From Acidobacteriota bacterium (lineage in GTDB: Bacteria; Acidobacteriota; Thermoanaerobaculia; Multivoradales; J023), in NCBI GenBank assembly GCA_029263395.1, contig JAJCXO010000215.1:1-64000 (forward strand): DNA of 64,000 nt. The letters run 5' to 3'. Made by a program: the position numbers and the translations under genes. The notes under the pieces were generated by a model. The model was not told the DNA's origin, searched no databases, and saw nothing but the letters and a program-made list of their open reading frames with translations. Shown in pieces: positions 1 to 10,140 of this stretch. Each line of letters opens with the position of its first letter. Position 1 is the first letter of the stretch.

Positions 1-9
1 GGTCTCTCG

Positions 10-2421
10 ATGAGCGACTACCCCGCCGTCTCCAGAGCTACCGAGCAGGCCCTCGAACTTTCGAGCCTGCTACAGCTCGTGGCACACCAAGCTGCCTCTG
101 ATCTTGGCCGACAAAGGATCGAGGTCCTGAGCCCATTCGGAGCCGAATCAGAGCTCAAGAGGCACCGTCGACGTTACGAAGACGTTCGTCGACTAGCAGC
201 AGCCCAGCCGCTGGTGCCCCATTGTGATCGGCCATTCGAGCCACAGCTGACAGCCATTCAAGCCGGTGGGCACAGGTTGACTGGCCGTGACCTAGTCAAT
301 ATCGGAAAGCTGCTCGCTATCGCTTCGGGCGCCATTAGACGTCTCGCCGCTACCGACCCACCATGCCCAGGACTAGACGAGTTGATCGCCGAGCTCCCGA
401 GATGTGATGATCTCGAACAGGCCCTGCGAAAAACCTTTGACTCCCGAGGCGAAATTCGGGAGAACGCTTCTCCGCGCCTTGCCGAGTTGCGCAGCCAGTT
501 GCGCCGGGTGCGCAACCGTATCTATCAACAGCTCGGTGACCTGGCGGAGCAGCATCGCGACGACCTGCGCGAAGAAACCATCCCGATGCGTGGAGGAAGG
601 CTGGTCCTGGTTCTGCAGGCCGGCTCCAGGGGCCGGATACCAGGCCTGATTCACGGCCAGTCGGGAAGGGGCAAAAGTTACTACTTCGAACCTCTGGAGG
701 CTGTGGAAGACAACAACCGGCTCCAGCAAACGTCCGACGAAGAGGCGGCAGAGAAAAGACGCATCTTGGCAGAGTTGATCCAACGCCTGCTCGACGAACA
801 ATCAGCCGTGACGGCGAACGCTATGCTGGTCGCTGAACTCGATGCTCTGCAGGCTGCAGTTCGCTTCGCCGAAATGAGTGGTAGCCATTTGGTTGATCTC
901 GGATCACGGCATGAGCTCAAACTCATTGGAGCACGCCATCCATTGCTCGACCCTAATCTTGCCGAACTGCGAAAGGAGGCTTTGGACCAACCAGGACACA
1001 GCGCCCCGATCGTGCCCCTCGATCTTGAGTTAAACGCCGAAAAGCGGGCCTTGGTCATCACTGGCCCCAACGCTGGTGGCAAGACGGTCGCACTTAAGAC
1101 TGTTGGTTTGCTGGCGGTGGCACATCTTTGTGGGCTGCCGATCCCAGCTGCAAGGACTAGCCGGTTGCCGTTTTTTAGCAGTATTGTGGCGACCGTCGGC
1201 GATGAGCAAGATCTGCTAGCCGACCGCTCAACCTTCAGTGGCCGCCTGCTACGGCTCAAGGAAGCGTGGCAAGTCGCAGGACCCGATGCGTTGATTCTTC
1301 TCGACGAGCTCGGGTCTGGCACTGATCCCGAGGAGGGAGCCGCCTTGGCGACGGCTCTGCTCGAGGGATTGGTCGATCGTCAATGCCTGGTCTTGGTCAC
1401 AACCCACCTCAGCCAACTGGCTGCCGCAGCACTCGAAACAGGTGGCGCTTTCTGTGCCGCAATGCAATTCGACGGCGACACAGGCCACCCTACCTACCGT
1501 CTGCTACCCGGTCCTCCTGGTGGAAGTGAAGCCTTGGCGTTAGCCCAACGCCTGGGCTTGCCCCAGTCCTGGATCGACCGTGCCGACGCCTTGTTGGGTT
1601 CGGAGCACCGTGACTTGCGACGGCTCCTGGCCGAGGTCGAACATGCGCGCCAAGAGCTCGCCGAGAAACAGCGCGAGGTCGAAACAGAGCTAGAGGATGC
1701 GACCAAGCTAAGACAACGTTTGGCAACCCAGGAAACTGCAGTGGCCGAGGAACGCAGAAATATCCGCAAGACGCTCAAACGGCAGTTGGAAACCTTCCAA
1801 GACGATATTCGGCGCCAACTAGCTTCTGAAATCGACCGGCTTCGGGCCGAACTCGAAGGTGGCCGACGACGCAACTTGGCCAACGAAGCAACACACCGCT
1901 TGTTCAACTCGGCACCAAGTTTCGACGATGACGCAACCAACGTCGAGACAACCAACCTCGCGATCGGCGGACTCGTGAGGCACCGCCAACTCGGTTGGCA
2001 AGGAAAGCTGGAAAAACTCGATCGTGGCCGTGCCCGAGTCGAGGTTGCGGGTAAAGCATTCCACTGCCAAGAGCACGATTTGGTGGCAACCACCGAACCA
2101 ACGCAGCACCCAAAGCGTGGTTCCAGACCGGCGCCGGGCCGCACGCCGGAATCTAGACCGATAGCGGAGGAGGTGCCGCGAGAGCTCAAGCTGATCGGCG
2201 AACGAGTCGAGCCGGCTCTTCTTCGGCTTGATCACTACATTGACCGAGCGGTGCTCGCGTCCCTACCATCAATTCGTATCATTCACGGTCACGGCAGTGG
2301 TCGACTGCGAGAAGCGGTTCGGAAACATCTCCGCAGCCATCCATCGCTAGCTTCACATCGACCTGGTCGTGACGAAGAGGGGGGCGATGGAGCGACGATC
2401 GCTGTGATTCGAGACGCTTGA
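10..2421 (+). CDS. mutS2: Endonuclease MutS2 (MutS-family ATPase with C-terminal Smr domain)
   Basis: 803 aa, the usual length for MutS2. The N-terminal half is the helical MutS core/clamp without the mismatch-recognition domain of MutS1. The ATPase follows, with Walker A GPNAGGKT at residues 352-359 and Walker B LILLDELGSGTD near 428-439. A long charged coiled coil comes next (about 530-630), then a C-terminal Smr domain from about residue 727. The Smr motif HGHGSGRLR is intact, but the usual DLRG element reads LKLIGERV, so nuclease competence is uncertain. MutS2 is known to bind branched DNA and suppress recombination, and in some bacteria to act on collided ribosomes. The ATG lies ten bases into the window, so promoter and upstream neighbour are not visible. 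It precedes dnaG by 77 bp on the same strand. Confidence 0.95.
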   Translation: MSDYPAVSRATEQALELSSLLQLVAHQAASDLGRQRIEVLSPFGAESELKRHRRRYEDVRRLAAAQPLVPHCDRPFEPQLTAIQAGGHRLTGRDLVNIGKLLAIASGAIRRLAATDPPCPGLDELIAELPRCDDLEQALRKTFDSRGEIRENASPRLAELRSQLRRVRNRIYQQLGDLAEQHRDDLREETIPMRGGRLVLVLQAGSRGRIPGLIHGQSGRGKSYYFEPLEAVEDNNRLQQTSDEEAAEKRRILAELIQRLLDEQSAVTANAMLVAELDALQAAVRFAEMSGSHLVDLGSRHELKLIGARHPLLDPNLAELRKEALDQPGHSAPIVPLDLELNAEKRALVITGPNAGGKTVALKTVGLLAVAHLCGLPIPAARTSRLPFFSSIVATVGDEQDLLADRSTFSGRLLRLKEAWQVAGPDALILLDELGSGTDPEEGAALATALLEGLVDRQCLVLVTTHLSQLAAAALETGGAFCAAMQFDGDTGHPTYRLLPGPPGGSEALALAQRLGLPQSWIDRADALLGSEHRDLRRLLAEVEHARQELAEKQREVETELEDATKLRQRLATQETAVAEERRNIRKTLKRQLETFQDDIRRQLASEIDRLRAELEGGRRRNLANEATHRLFNSAPSFDDDATNVETTNLAIGGLVRHRQLGWQGKLEKLDRGRARVEVAGKAFHCQEHDLVATTEPTQHPKRGSRPAPGRTPESRPIAEEVPRELKLIGERVEPALLRLDHYIDRAVLASLPSIRIIHGHGSGRLREAVRKHLRSHPSLASHRPGRDEEGGDGATIAVIRDA

Positions 2422-2498
2422 CGTCTTGCCGACACTGCAAACCGCTGCCACGCACCTAATTCTCAGCCCGTGCCAACTTCTCGAGACCATCCAGACTC

Positions 2499-4265
2499 GT
2501 GACTTCGAGCAATATCACTCCCGAACTGGTCCAAGCAGTTCGCGATGCCTCTGACATCGTTGATGTTGCCGGCAACATGACGCGCCTGGACAGAAAAGGG
2601 AAACGCTACGAAGGCCTCTGCCCTTTTCACAAGGAAAAGACCCCTTCGTTCAGTGTCGACCCTGATCAAGGGTTGTTCTACTGCTTCGGCTGCGGCGCTG
2701 GCGGCGACACTATCAAGCTCTTCATGGAGCACAGCGGTGATGACTTCCCAGCAGCTATCGAGGCCCTGGCACAGCGCTACGGCATCCCATTACCAACCTC
2801 ACCAGCGGGCCGACGAACAGGGCCAACACAACATCACACCGCGGCGCTCGAGACTGCCGCTAGCTTCTTTCAGAAAAACTTAGAGAACAGCAATTTTGCT
2901 CGCAGCTACTTGGATCGACGTAAGATTTCTCAGGAGCTACGACGGACCTACGGCCTTGGTTACGCACCGGACGGCTGGGACAACCTGCTGCGCGCAGTGA
3001 GCAACCAAATCCCTCTTGACGACTTGATCGCCGCTGGCCTAGTGGGCAGAAGTCAACACAGCGGCGACCCCTACGATCGCTTCCGCCAGCGGTTGATGTT
3101 CCCGATTCACAACCCGGCAGGCCGCATCGTGGGTTTTGGTGGCCGCACGCTGGGAGACGACAAGGCCAAGTACATCAACACCAGTGAAACCGAACAGTTT
3201 CACAAGGGAAGCCTGTTGTATGGTTTCCATCAGGCAAAACGCGCCCTGCGAGACAACGGAAGAGCCGTGCTCGTCGAAGGCTACTTCGATGTCCTGGGAG
3301 CTGCCGCGAGCGGCATCGATTGGGCGGTAGCAGGTATGGGCACAGCCCTGACCGAGGATCAAGCGCGGCTGCTCGCACGCTACAGTGATGAAATCACTCT
3401 TGCTTACGATGGCGACGCCGCAGGCGAAAAGGCATGCCGACGGGCCCTGCCCATTCTTCTCGGCGCTGGCTTGGCGATACGACGAGCACGCTTTCCAACA
3501 GGACATGATCCAGACTCCTGGCGGCTCGAGGCCGGCGGCGAAGCGGTACAGGAACTCATCGCCACCGCAGAAGACGCAATCTGGCTCGAGATCCAACGCC
3601 AGATTCCGGCGGCCGAGGAACGCACACCGGTACTGCAAGCACGAGCCGCAGGAACCATCGCCGAGTTGCTTGGCGGCGTGCGGGATGAGGTTGTACGCGG
3701 AGCCTATCAACGCCGGGCAGCGGAGCACCTCGGGGTGCCAGAAGGTGCTTTACGCGGTCAACGCGGAGCGAAGCACTACTTCAAGAGTATCGAACAGTCG
3801 ACCGAAACAGCTCGACCAGATGTTCGCACGGAAGAAGAGAAGGCACTGTACCTGCTTCTGCAAGAACACGAGGAAACCCCACACCCCTCCGAGCTACCAC
3901 CGAGTGAAGTCTTCTTTGATCCAGAATGCCGGAATATTTACGCTGCTTTTTGCGCTCTCTATGTTGGTGGAAATCGTCGAGCTCCCACCGGAGCCGAGAT
4001 CATCGCCAAGTTGAGTAACGAGGGCAAGGCTGTTGACCGTGCAGCTCGCCTTCTGCTAGAAGAATCCGACTCCGAGGAGAGAGGACTTCCCGAAACCCTC
4101 GGCAAGCTCCTACATCGCTGGAACAAACAACACCAAGCCGAGCTGATGCGGCAGATCCGACAAGCCCAACAACAGGGCAACGAAGAGCTTTTGACCCAGC
4201 TGCTCGAAGAAAAGAAAGCCTTGAGCCGTAAATTGCATCCCGGCATGACCGGTAAAGTATGGTGA
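2499..4265 (+). CDS. dnaG: DNA primase DnaG
   Basis: 588 aa bacterial primase, which synthesises RNA primers at the replication fork. The N-terminal zinc-binding domain is complete (C41-x2-H44, then C62 and C65). The catalytic core follows, with the TOPRIM glutamate in [11 protein letters not shown] and the acidic motif [11 protein letters not shown]. The C-terminal third is the helical region that normally contacts DnaB helicase. The start is a GTG giving [10 protein letters not shown], which fits the conserved primase N-terminus; no better ATG exists upstream in frame. It is followed after 28 bp by rpoD, the dnaG-rpoD order of the classical macromolecular-synthesis operon, although rpsU is replaced upstream by mutS2. 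Confidence 0.97.
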   Translation: MTSSNITPELVQAVRDASDIVDVAGNMTRLDRKGKRYEGLCPFHKEKTPSFSVDPDQGLFYCFGCGAGGDTIKLFMEHSGDDFPAAIEALAQRYGIPLPTSPAGRRTGPTQHHTAALETAASFFQKNLENSNFARSYLDRRKISQELRRTYGLGYAPDGWDNLLRAVSNQIPLDDLIAAGLVGRSQHSGDPYDRFRQRLMFPIHNPAGRIVGFGGRTLGDDKAKYINTSETEQFHKGSLLYGFHQAKRALRDNGRAVLVEGYFDVLGAAASGIDWAVAGMGTALTEDQARLLARYSDEITLAYDGDAAGEKACRRALPILLGAGLAIRRARFPTGHDPDSWRLEAGGEAVQELIATAEDAIWLEIQRQIPAAEERTPVLQARAAGTIAELLGGVRDEVVRGAYQRRAAEHLGVPEGALRGQRGAKHYFKSIEQSTETARPDVRTEEEKALYLLLQEHEETPHPSELPPSEVFFDPECRNIYAAFCALYVGGNRRAPTGAEIIAKLSNEGKAVDRAARLLLEESDSEERGLPETLGKLLHRWNKQHQAELMRQIRQAQQQGNEELLTQLLEEKKALSRKLHPGMTGKVW

Positions 4266-4293
4266 CGACAAGTTAAGGAAGGCAGGTAACGAT

Positions 4294-6000
4294 TTGTCGA
4301 TCTCGAAAGTCAAGACTATCGAGGAGAAATACAGCTCCGTCAAGCAGCTCCTCGAGCTTGGGCAGGACAAGAAGTACCTGCTCCACGATGAGATTTACGA
4401 GATGCTCCCCGCAGAGGTCATTGGCCACGCGGAGGAGATCGCTGCGGTACATCAACGCCTGAACGATCTCGATATCTTCATCATCGAACGTCCCGATCGA
4501 CATCAGAATCGAGGCGATGATGCCATCCCAGCTGGCGACTTCGACAAGAAGGACGAGGAGGGTACTCCAGAGTTTGTCCTAACCGAGCAGGAAAAGACCA
4601 ACGATCCCGTTCGGATGTACTTGCGAGAGATGGGTACGGTGCCACTCCTAGATCGCGAGGGTGAGGTCGAAATCGCCCAGCGTATCGAGAATGGCGAATG
4701 GATGATCTATGAAGCGCTCTGCTCAAATCCGCTGGTCCTTCAAGAGCTGTTGCGGCTAAACGAGACCGCTCAAAAAGACAAACGGGTGCTGCAAGGGCTG
4801 ATCGCGGGCGAACCTGCGGAGACTCTGGACGCCAAGTCCAGTAAACGCATCGAAGCCAACCTTTCGACGTTTCGACGTATCAGCGAACAAGATCAGTCCA
4901 TCCGAGAATTGCGCGTGCAACAAAAGGGTGTCGACGAAAAAGATCCGAAGTATCAGGAACGAGACCGCGAGATCGACCGGCTGTTGGCGAAAATCGCCAA
5001 GGACATCCGCTCGATCGATTTCAGCGCCCAAACCCGCAACGCTCTGGTCGCTTTACTGCGCGATATTCATCGCGAGTTCTCTCGGCTGCGGAACGACCTC
5101 CGGCGGGCGAAGAAAGCCTATACCCGCGAAACCAACGAAGAGCTACGGTCACTCCAGGCGCGTCGAATTGAGAAGTATCAATCCAAATTGGATGAGCTGA
5201 CCCAGCGCTACGGCACCAGCTACGAAGACGTCACAAAAACCATCAGCAAGATCCGACGGGGCGAAGCGGCATGCGAACGCGCCAAAGCCGAGTTGATTGT
5301 CGCCAATCTTCGACTCGTTGTCTCGATCGCCAAGAAGTACACCAATCGTGGGCTGCAGTTTCTCGACCTGATCCAAGAGGGCAACATCGGTCTGATGAAG
5401 GCGGTCGAGAAGTTCGAATACCGCCGCGGCTACAAGTTCTCTACCTATGCTACTTGGTGGATCCGCCAAGCCATCACCCGTGCGATCGCGGATCAAGCCC
5501 GCACCATCCGAATCCCGGTTCACATGATCGAGACCATCAATAAGCTGACTCGCACCAGCCGCTCGTTGGTTCAAGAGCTCGGCCGAGAACCCACAGCGGC
5601 AGAGATCGGTCAACGGATGGACTTATCAGCCTCGAAAGTGCGAAAGATCATGAAAATCGCCCAGGAGCCGATTTCGCTCGAAACTCCAATCGGCGAAGAA
5701 GAGGACTCCCACCTTGGCGACTTCATCGAAGACAAGAATGCTGTGTCACCCATCGAATCGGTAGTCGACTCAAACCTGAGGGACTCTACCGGTCATGTGC
5801 TGAAGAGCCTGACGCCCCGCGAAGAGCTTGTGCTGCGCATGCGTTTTGGCGTCGGCGAGGGCTCGGAGCATACCCTCGAGGAAGTGGGTCGTTCGTTCAA
5901 CGTCACCCGCGAGCGGATTCGCCAGATCGAGTCGAAGGCGCTTCGCAAATTACGGCATCCGAGCCGAGCGACGAGATTGCGTGCGTTCCTCGAGACCTGA
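4294..6000 (+). CDS. rpoD: RNA polymerase primary sigma factor RpoD (sigma-70)
   Basis: 568 aa housekeeping sigma factor. The acidic N-terminus resembles region 1.1. Region 1.2 starts at [18 protein letters not shown] spacer of about 170 aa follows, then the highly conserved region 2 ([20 protein letters not shown] and the aromatic [15 protein letters not shown]), region 3 and region 4 with [20 protein letters not shown]. The start codon is TTG; it is preceded by AAGGAAGG-like purines about ten bases upstream, and the N-terminal sequence fits known RpoD proteins. It lies 28 bp behind dnaG and is probably co-transcribed with it. It supplies the main promoter specificity of the cell, in contrast to the ECF sigma at 19.6 kb. 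Confidence 0.97.
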   Translation: MSISKVKTIEEKYSSVKQLLELGQDKKYLLHDEIYEMLPAEVIGHAEEIAAVHQRLNDLDIFIIERPDRHQNRGDDAIPAGDFDKKDEEGTPEFVLTEQEKTNDPVRMYLREMGTVPLLDREGEVEIAQRIENGEWMIYEALCSNPLVLQELLRLNETAQKDKRVLQGLIAGEPAETLDAKSSKRIEANLSTFRRISEQDQSIRELRVQQKGVDEKDPKYQERDREIDRLLAKIAKDIRSIDFSAQTRNALVALLRDIHREFSRLRNDLRRAKKAYTRETNEELRSLQARRIEKYQSKLDELTQRYGTSYEDVTKTISKIRRGEAACERAKAELIVANLRLVVSIAKKYTNRGLQFLDLIQEGNIGLMKAVEKFEYRRGYKFSTYATWWIRQAITRAIADQARTIRIPVHMIETINKLTRTSRSLVQELGREPTAAEIGQRMDLSASKVRKIMKIAQEPISLETPIGEEEDSHLGDFIEDKNAVSPIESVVDSNLRDSTGHVLKSLTPREELVLRMRFGVGEGSEHTLEEVGRSFNVTRERIRQIESKALRKLRHPSRATRLRAFLET

Positions 6001-6037
6001 CCAGATTGGTCGCTGATCTCTCGATGACAGCGACTCC

Positions 6038-6063
6038 GAGGACGGCATCGATATCCTCTTTTT
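6038..6063 (+). terminator. Weak intrinsic terminator after rpoD
   Basis: GAGGA (6038-6042) can pair with TCCTC (6054-6058), followed directly by five T residues (6059-6063). The stem is only 5 bp with an 11-base loop, so efficiency is doubtful, but the position just after the rpoD stop fits. Confidence 0.4.
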
Positions 6064-6141
6064 GCGGGTCAGGTCTGGTTCGCCTGCTTCAGGTGTGAGA
6101 TCGTGCAGGCATCTGATCTCTTAGCTTGAGGAGCCGCAACG

Positions 6142-7461
6142 ATGAGCGAGCCTGTTCCTATGTCTTTACTCGAACGCCTCGGGCTGCATCGTCCAGAACT
6201 CCGCGCCTGGGCGATGTACGACTGGGCTAACTCTGCCTTCTACCTGGTGGTCGTGACCGCTGTGTTTCCGATTTTCTTTCAGCAGGTTGCGGCTTCAGGC
6301 CTCACGCAAGAAACAGCCACTTTTCGTTTTTCGATGGCAACCGCTATCGCCCTCGGCCTCGTCGCTATTTCGGCGCCGGTACTCGGCGCTCTGGCTGACT
6401 TCATGGCCTGGCGCAAACGCTTGATGACAGGTTTCGTTTCCCTCGGCGTTGTGGCTACCGCCAGCATGTATTTCATCGGTGATGGGGATTGGGTGCTCGC
6501 CGCGGTCCTATTCGGTATCGGCAACTTCGGCGTCGCCACCAGCTTCGTGTTTTACGACTCGTTCCTTCCCCACATCGCACGAGAGGGCGAGATGGATCGC
6601 GTCTCGACCGCAGGATTTGCTTTGGGATACCTGGGAAGCGGACTGATGCTGTTGTTGTTCTTGCCTGGCATCCAGGCGAGTTTCGAATCTTCGGCTCGAC
6701 TCGCATTTGTCGGAGTCGCGGTGTGGTGGGCAGTCTTCTCGCTACCGCTCTTCTTTCGCGTTCCCGAGCCCCCTCGTCAAATCGAAGCTGACGAACGCGG
6801 GGCAAGCAGTGCAATTCGAGTGTCTTTCCAGCGCTTGGGTGAGACGTTTCACGAGATGCGCAGCTACAAGGACGCCTTTCTGACATTGCTCGCCATGCTG
6901 ATCTACAACGACGGAATTGGCACCATTGTCCGTATGGCCGGGATCTATGCCGCGTCACGGGATGTCCCTCAAAAACACATTGTCGCTGCGATCCTCCTGG
7001 TGCAGTTTGTCGGCATTCCTTTCGCATTCGCGTTCGGAGCGTTGGCGGGCAAGATTGGCGCCAAGCGCTCGATCCTTTTGGCGCTCAGCGTATTTACCGC
7101 CGTCTGCGTGATGGCCTACTTCTTGGAGACCACCCGAGAGTTCTACGTCATCGCCTTTTTGGTCGGCGCGGTGCAGGGTGGGGCTCAGGCGCTCAGCCGC
7201 TCTCTGTTTGCGTCGATGATCCCCAAACACAAGGCAGCTGAATTTTTCGGTTTCTTCTCGGTCTTCGAGAAGTTCGCCGGATTGTTTGGCCCACTACTCT
7301 TCGGCTGGATGATCCTGATGACCGGATCGACTCGAGGAGCTATTCTGTCGGTCATCGCCTTCTTCGTCGTCGGGGGGACGATTCTCTGCTTTGTCGACAT
7401 TGAGCGCGGCCGGCGGCATGCCCAGTTAATGGAGGCACGACTACTGGCTTCGCCAGACTGA
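6142..7461 (+). CDS. MFS transporter, UMF1 (Atg22-like) family
   Basis: 439 aa integral membrane protein with about twelve hydrophobic segments. The N-terminal motif RAWAMYDWANSAFYLVV is characteristic of the UMF1/Atg22-like branch of the major facilitator superfamily. The segments VGAVQGGAQALSRSLFASMIP and FFGFFSVFEKFAGLFGPLLFG in the C-terminal half are also typical of it. Substrate is not predictable; eukaryotic Atg22 exports amino acids from vacuoles, and the bacterial members are mostly uncharacterised. The ATG is supported by a GAGGAG ribosome-binding site about ten bases upstream. It appears monocistronic: rpoD upstream is followed by a possible terminator, and the next gene runs in the opposite direction. 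Confidence 0.9.
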   Translation: MSEPVPMSLLERLGLHRPELRAWAMYDWANSAFYLVVVTAVFPIFFQQVAASGLTQETATFRFSMATAIALGLVAISAPVLGALADFMAWRKRLMTGFVSLGVVATASMYFIGDGDWVLAAVLFGIGNFGVATSFVFYDSFLPHIAREGEMDRVSTAGFALGYLGSGLMLLLFLPGIQASFESSARLAFVGVAVWWAVFSLPLFFRVPEPPRQIEADERGASSAIRVSFQRLGETFHEMRSYKDAFLTLLAMLIYNDGIGTIVRMAGIYAASRDVPQKHIVAAILLVQFVGIPFAFAFGALAGKIGAKRSILLALSVFTAVCVMAYFLETTREFYVIAFLVGAVQGGAQALSRSLFASMIPKHKAAEFFGFFSVFEKFAGLFGPLLFGWMILMTGSTRGAILSVIAFFVVGGTILCFVDIERGRRHAQLMEARLLASPD

Positions 7462-7510
7462 ATATGCGGTGCCGAGACGCATACTGACTGCGTTTAGACA
7501 CCGGCTGCAG

Positions 7511-8224
7511 TCATACCCTGATCCCCAAATCTGCAAGCTGGCGGGACGCAGCTTTGGCCCAGCCACGATTTGCCAGGGGACTAGCAGGGCTGGGATGCAG
7601 GATTCGGCCGATCCGAACCTGGTGGTCCGACAACACTTTGCGGGCCTGCTTCTCGGCCCAAACGCCGATCCCGATGACATGACGTACTTCGAGCACTTCG
7701 ACGACGCGCTGCAGCGCAGCGTCGCAAGGAATAGCCAGGGCTTCACGATCACCCTTGCTGAGCTTGTCTGGAGTCAAATTACGCCCGCCATCATCCAGGA
7801 AAAGCAAGGGGCAGTAATTGGTCACGAAAAAACGTTCGAAGAAACGCTCCGGGGTGCCAAATTCTTCCCGTGCCCACGCCCAGACACGCGCTCCTGACAC
7901 TTCTTGGCGACGACATTCGAAGCCCAGCACCGGGCGCTTGGGATGCTCATGAGGGGGCTTGCCGATCGCGCCATCACGAATGCCTAGCCACTGCGTAGTC
8001 GCCTCAACCGCTCCGAAGGGCACGCCGGTCTGAGCCATACCCCAAGGCCCTGGATTCATCCCCACAAGCAAAACTTCCTTGGGGCTTCCCCCAAATCGAT
8101 CGAGCCATTTCTGGTGCGGTTCACGCGCGTATTCCAGGGGATTGTAGACATACTCGGCAGGCGCAGCGATGCGTAACTTGCCGAGCGCTGTAGCTAGTTC
8201 GTCCGTGATCTCTGTCAACGACAT
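7511..8224 (-). CDS. SMUG1-like uracil-DNA glycosylase
   Basis: About 237 aa from the chosen ATG at 8224, giving MSLTEITDELATALGKL. Uracil-DNA glycosylase superfamily, SMUG1 type. The first catalytic motif is VGMNPGPWGMAQTGVPFG (the Asn of the GMNPGP motif is present), with NYCPLLFLDDGG in the middle and the second motif HPSPASPLANRGW near the C-terminus. The enzyme removes uracil and oxidised pyrimidines such as 5-hydroxymethyluracil from DNA as the first step of base-excision repair. The frame stays open 69 codons further upstream, but that extension is low-similarity, basic, and overlaps the divergent gene at 8254, so I reject it. Only 29 bp separate its start from that divergent gene. Confidence 0.9.
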   Translation of the reverse strand: MSLTEITDELATALGKLRIAAPAEYVYNPLEYAREPHQKWLDRFGGSPKEVLLVGMNPGPWGMAQTGVPFGAVEATTQWLGIRDGAIGKPPHEHPKRPVLGFECRRQEVSGARVWAWAREEFGTPERFFERFFVTNYCPLLFLDDGGRNLTPDKLSKGDREALAIPCDAALQRVVEVLEVRHVIGIGVWAEKQARKVLSDHQVRIGRILHPSPASPLANRGWAKAASRQLADLGIRV

Positions 8225-8253
8225 GCCGCGGATTCTACTAAGATGACTACGGT

Positions 8254-8556
8254 ATGAGTGCAGAATCCAACGACCATCGTGGAATTGATGGTTCCTCGAA
8301 TCGCTTAGTGATCTTGCGCGGCGCCGAGCCGGCAACACGTCGACGTCGAATGATCTTTGTTGCGATCTACGGGATGGTCGCTGCCATGCTGACTTGGCCG
8401 TTATTTCCAAGGTTTGCCGGCGTAAAGCCACTGATCTTCGGCTTGCCGCTGTCCTTCGCTTGGGTTGTCGCCGCCCTGGTAATCATGTTCGGTGCCTTGG
8501 TCTGGCTCTATTCAACTGAAGACCACGAGCGCACCAAAGATCACGGATCCTCTTAG
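8254..8556 (+). CDS. DUF3311-like small membrane protein
   Basis: 100 aa with two predicted membrane helices: MIFVAIYGMVAAMLTWPLFP, and a second around SFAWVVAALVIMFGALVWLY. Small DUF3311 proteins of this form are commonly encoded directly before sodium:solute symporters, as here (22 bp gap). The role is unknown, presumably an accessory subunit of the transporter. The first 32 residues are polar and could be an over-extended N-terminus; an alternative ATG lies at 8350. No clear ribosome-binding site distinguishes the two. Confidence 0.75.
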   Translation: MSAESNDHRGIDGSSNRLVILRGAEPATRRRRMIFVAIYGMVAAMLTWPLFPRFAGVKPLIFGLPLSFAWVVAALVIMFGALVWLYSTEDHERTKDHGSS

Positions 8557-8578
8557 CGTAAGCGCACGGCATTCGACG

Positions 8579-10048
8579 ATGGAAGACTGGCAACTCGCTT
8601 TGTGGATCTGCGCCGGTTACCTTGCGGTAACCCTAGCCATGGGAATCTTGCCCGGGCTCAGGGTCTCGAAGTCGGTTGCGGGCTACGTCGCAGCCGATCG
8701 CTCGATGAACGTCGTAGTGATGTACTTTGTGCTTGGAGCCTCTGTCTTCTCTTCTTTCGCTTTCCTGGGTGGTCCTGGCTGGGCCTATTCTCGTGGCGCC
8801 GCCGCTTACTACATCATCGCTTACGGTGTGATCGGCATTGTGCCGCTCTACTTTTTCGGACCCCGAGCGCGACGACTCGGTGAACGGTTTGGCTTCGTGA
8901 CTCAGGCCGAGCTTCTCGCCCATCGCTACGAAAGTCGAGCGCTACAGATCCTACTCGCGGTCCTGAGCGTTGCGGTGTTTGTGCCTTACCTGACGCTGCA
9001 AATGAAGGGCGCCGGACTGATCCTGTCGACGATTACCGAAGGTCGAGTCTCTTTCGCAGCAGGTGCGGCAATCACCTATGGCGTGGTGATAATTTACGTG
9101 CTGACCAGCGGTGTGCTGGGGGTTGGATGGACCAACACCTTCCAAGGTATCTTCATGATGGTGATCGCCTGGTTTCTTGGGCTTTATTTGCCCTACAAAC
9201 TTCACGGCGGGGTTGGCGAGATGTTCCGAGACATCGCAGCCAGCGATCGCGCCCAGATGTTGATTGCGCCAGGACTCACCAGCAGTGGCGAGCCTTGGGC
9301 GTGGGCCGGCTTCAGCTCGGCTGTTTTGGTCTCCGCCATCGGCTTTACGATGTGGCCCCATCTCTTCATGAAAAGTTACGCCGCCAAGAGTGATCGCGCC
9401 TTGCGGCTGACGGTGGTTCTTTATCCCACGTTTCAGCTCTTTCTCGTGCCTATTTTGTGGATCGGATTTTGCGGCGTCCTGGCTTTTCCCGGCCAGAAAC
9501 CCGATGCCATCGTGCCTTTCATTCTGACCCAGATCGACCTCTCGCCGGTGCTCGTCGGGCTGGTTTGTGCCGGCACCTTGGCTGCTTCGATGTCTTCAGG
9601 CGACTCGATCCTCCACGCGGCCGCATCGATCGGCATCCACGATGGAGCGGCGCAAGCGTTCCCCGGTCTCTTCAATGACCGCCGAGAACGCCTTGCCATC
9701 CGTATTCTCGTCATCGCATTGAGCGCCATCGCGTATTTCTTCGCCGTCCAATCCGAGGTCTCGATTGTTGCACTGTTGCTCGGAGCCTACGGTGGGGTGG
9801 CCCAGATCTTCCCATTGATTTTCGCCGCCTTCTACTGGCCTCGAGCCACCGGCCAAGGCGCACTGGCTGGTTTGATCGCCGGCATCACTGTCAACACATT
9901 CTTTCTCACCTGGCCGGAACGTGCGCCGATTCAAGGTCTGCACGAAGGCCTCTACGGCTTGATCGCCAATATCACCACTCTTGTGATCGTCAGCCTCATG
10001 ACTGCACCAGGCTCACCAGATCGGATACGGGCCCACGTCGAGGCTTGA
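8579..10048 (+). CDS. Sodium:solute symporter family protein (SSS)
   Basis: About 489 aa from the ATG at 8579 (MEDWQLALWICAGYLAV). The frame is open further upstream but would overlap the DUF3311 gene. Roughly 13 hydrophobic segments are present, with the SSS-family hallmark region FLGGPGWAYSRGAAAYYII early in the protein. Further helices continue through VLTSGVLGVGWTNTFQGIF and LAASMSSGDSILHAAASI, both typical of the family. It is predicted to import a small organic solute (sugar, amino acid, organic acid or similar) with sodium; the substrate cannot be read from sequence. It ends just before a strong hairpin terminator shared with the convergent gene at 10141. Confidence 0.92.
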   Translation: MEDWQLALWICAGYLAVTLAMGILPGLRVSKSVAGYVAADRSMNVVVMYFVLGASVFSSFAFLGGPGWAYSRGAAAYYIIAYGVIGIVPLYFFGPRARRLGERFGFVTQAELLAHRYESRALQILLAVLSVAVFVPYLTLQMKGAGLILSTITEGRVSFAAGAAITYGVVIIYVLTSGVLGVGWTNTFQGIFMMVIAWFLGLYLPYKLHGGVGEMFRDIAASDRAQMLIAPGLTSSGEPWAWAGFSSAVLVSAIGFTMWPHLFMKSYAAKSDRALRLTVVLYPTFQLFLVPILWIGFCGVLAFPGQKPDAIVPFILTQIDLSPVLVGLVCAGTLAASMSSGDSILHAAASIGIHDGAAQAFPGLFNDRRERLAIRILVIALSAIAYFFAVQSEVSIVALLLGAYGGVAQIFPLIFAAFYWPRATGQGALAGLIAGITVNTFFLTWPERAPIQGLHEGLYGLIANITTLVIVSLMTAPGSPDRIRAHVEA

Positions 10049-10060
10049 GCTACAAATAAG

Positions 10061-10091
10061 AATCCGCCGAGGAGCATTCTCCCGGCGGATT
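10061..10091. terminator. Bidirectional hairpin terminator between convergent genes
   Basis: AATCCGCCG (10061-10069) pairs perfectly with CGGCGGATT (10083-10091), and an inner stem GGAG/CTCC (71-74 with 79-82) closes a CATT loop, leaving one bulged A. The hairpin sits between the symporter stop at 10048 and the leftward gene ending at 10141. On the minus strand it is followed by CTTATTTG. Confidence 0.8.
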
Positions 10092-10140
10092 TGAAACAGC
10101 GGCGAGCGCGCCCTGATAGAACACGCTCGAACTCCGCAAA

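Noticed and set aside
8225-8431. N-terminal extension of the SMUG1-like gene
   Set aside because: It is basic and non-conserved, overlaps the divergent DUF3311 gene, and the ATG at 8224 gives a normal-length enzyme.
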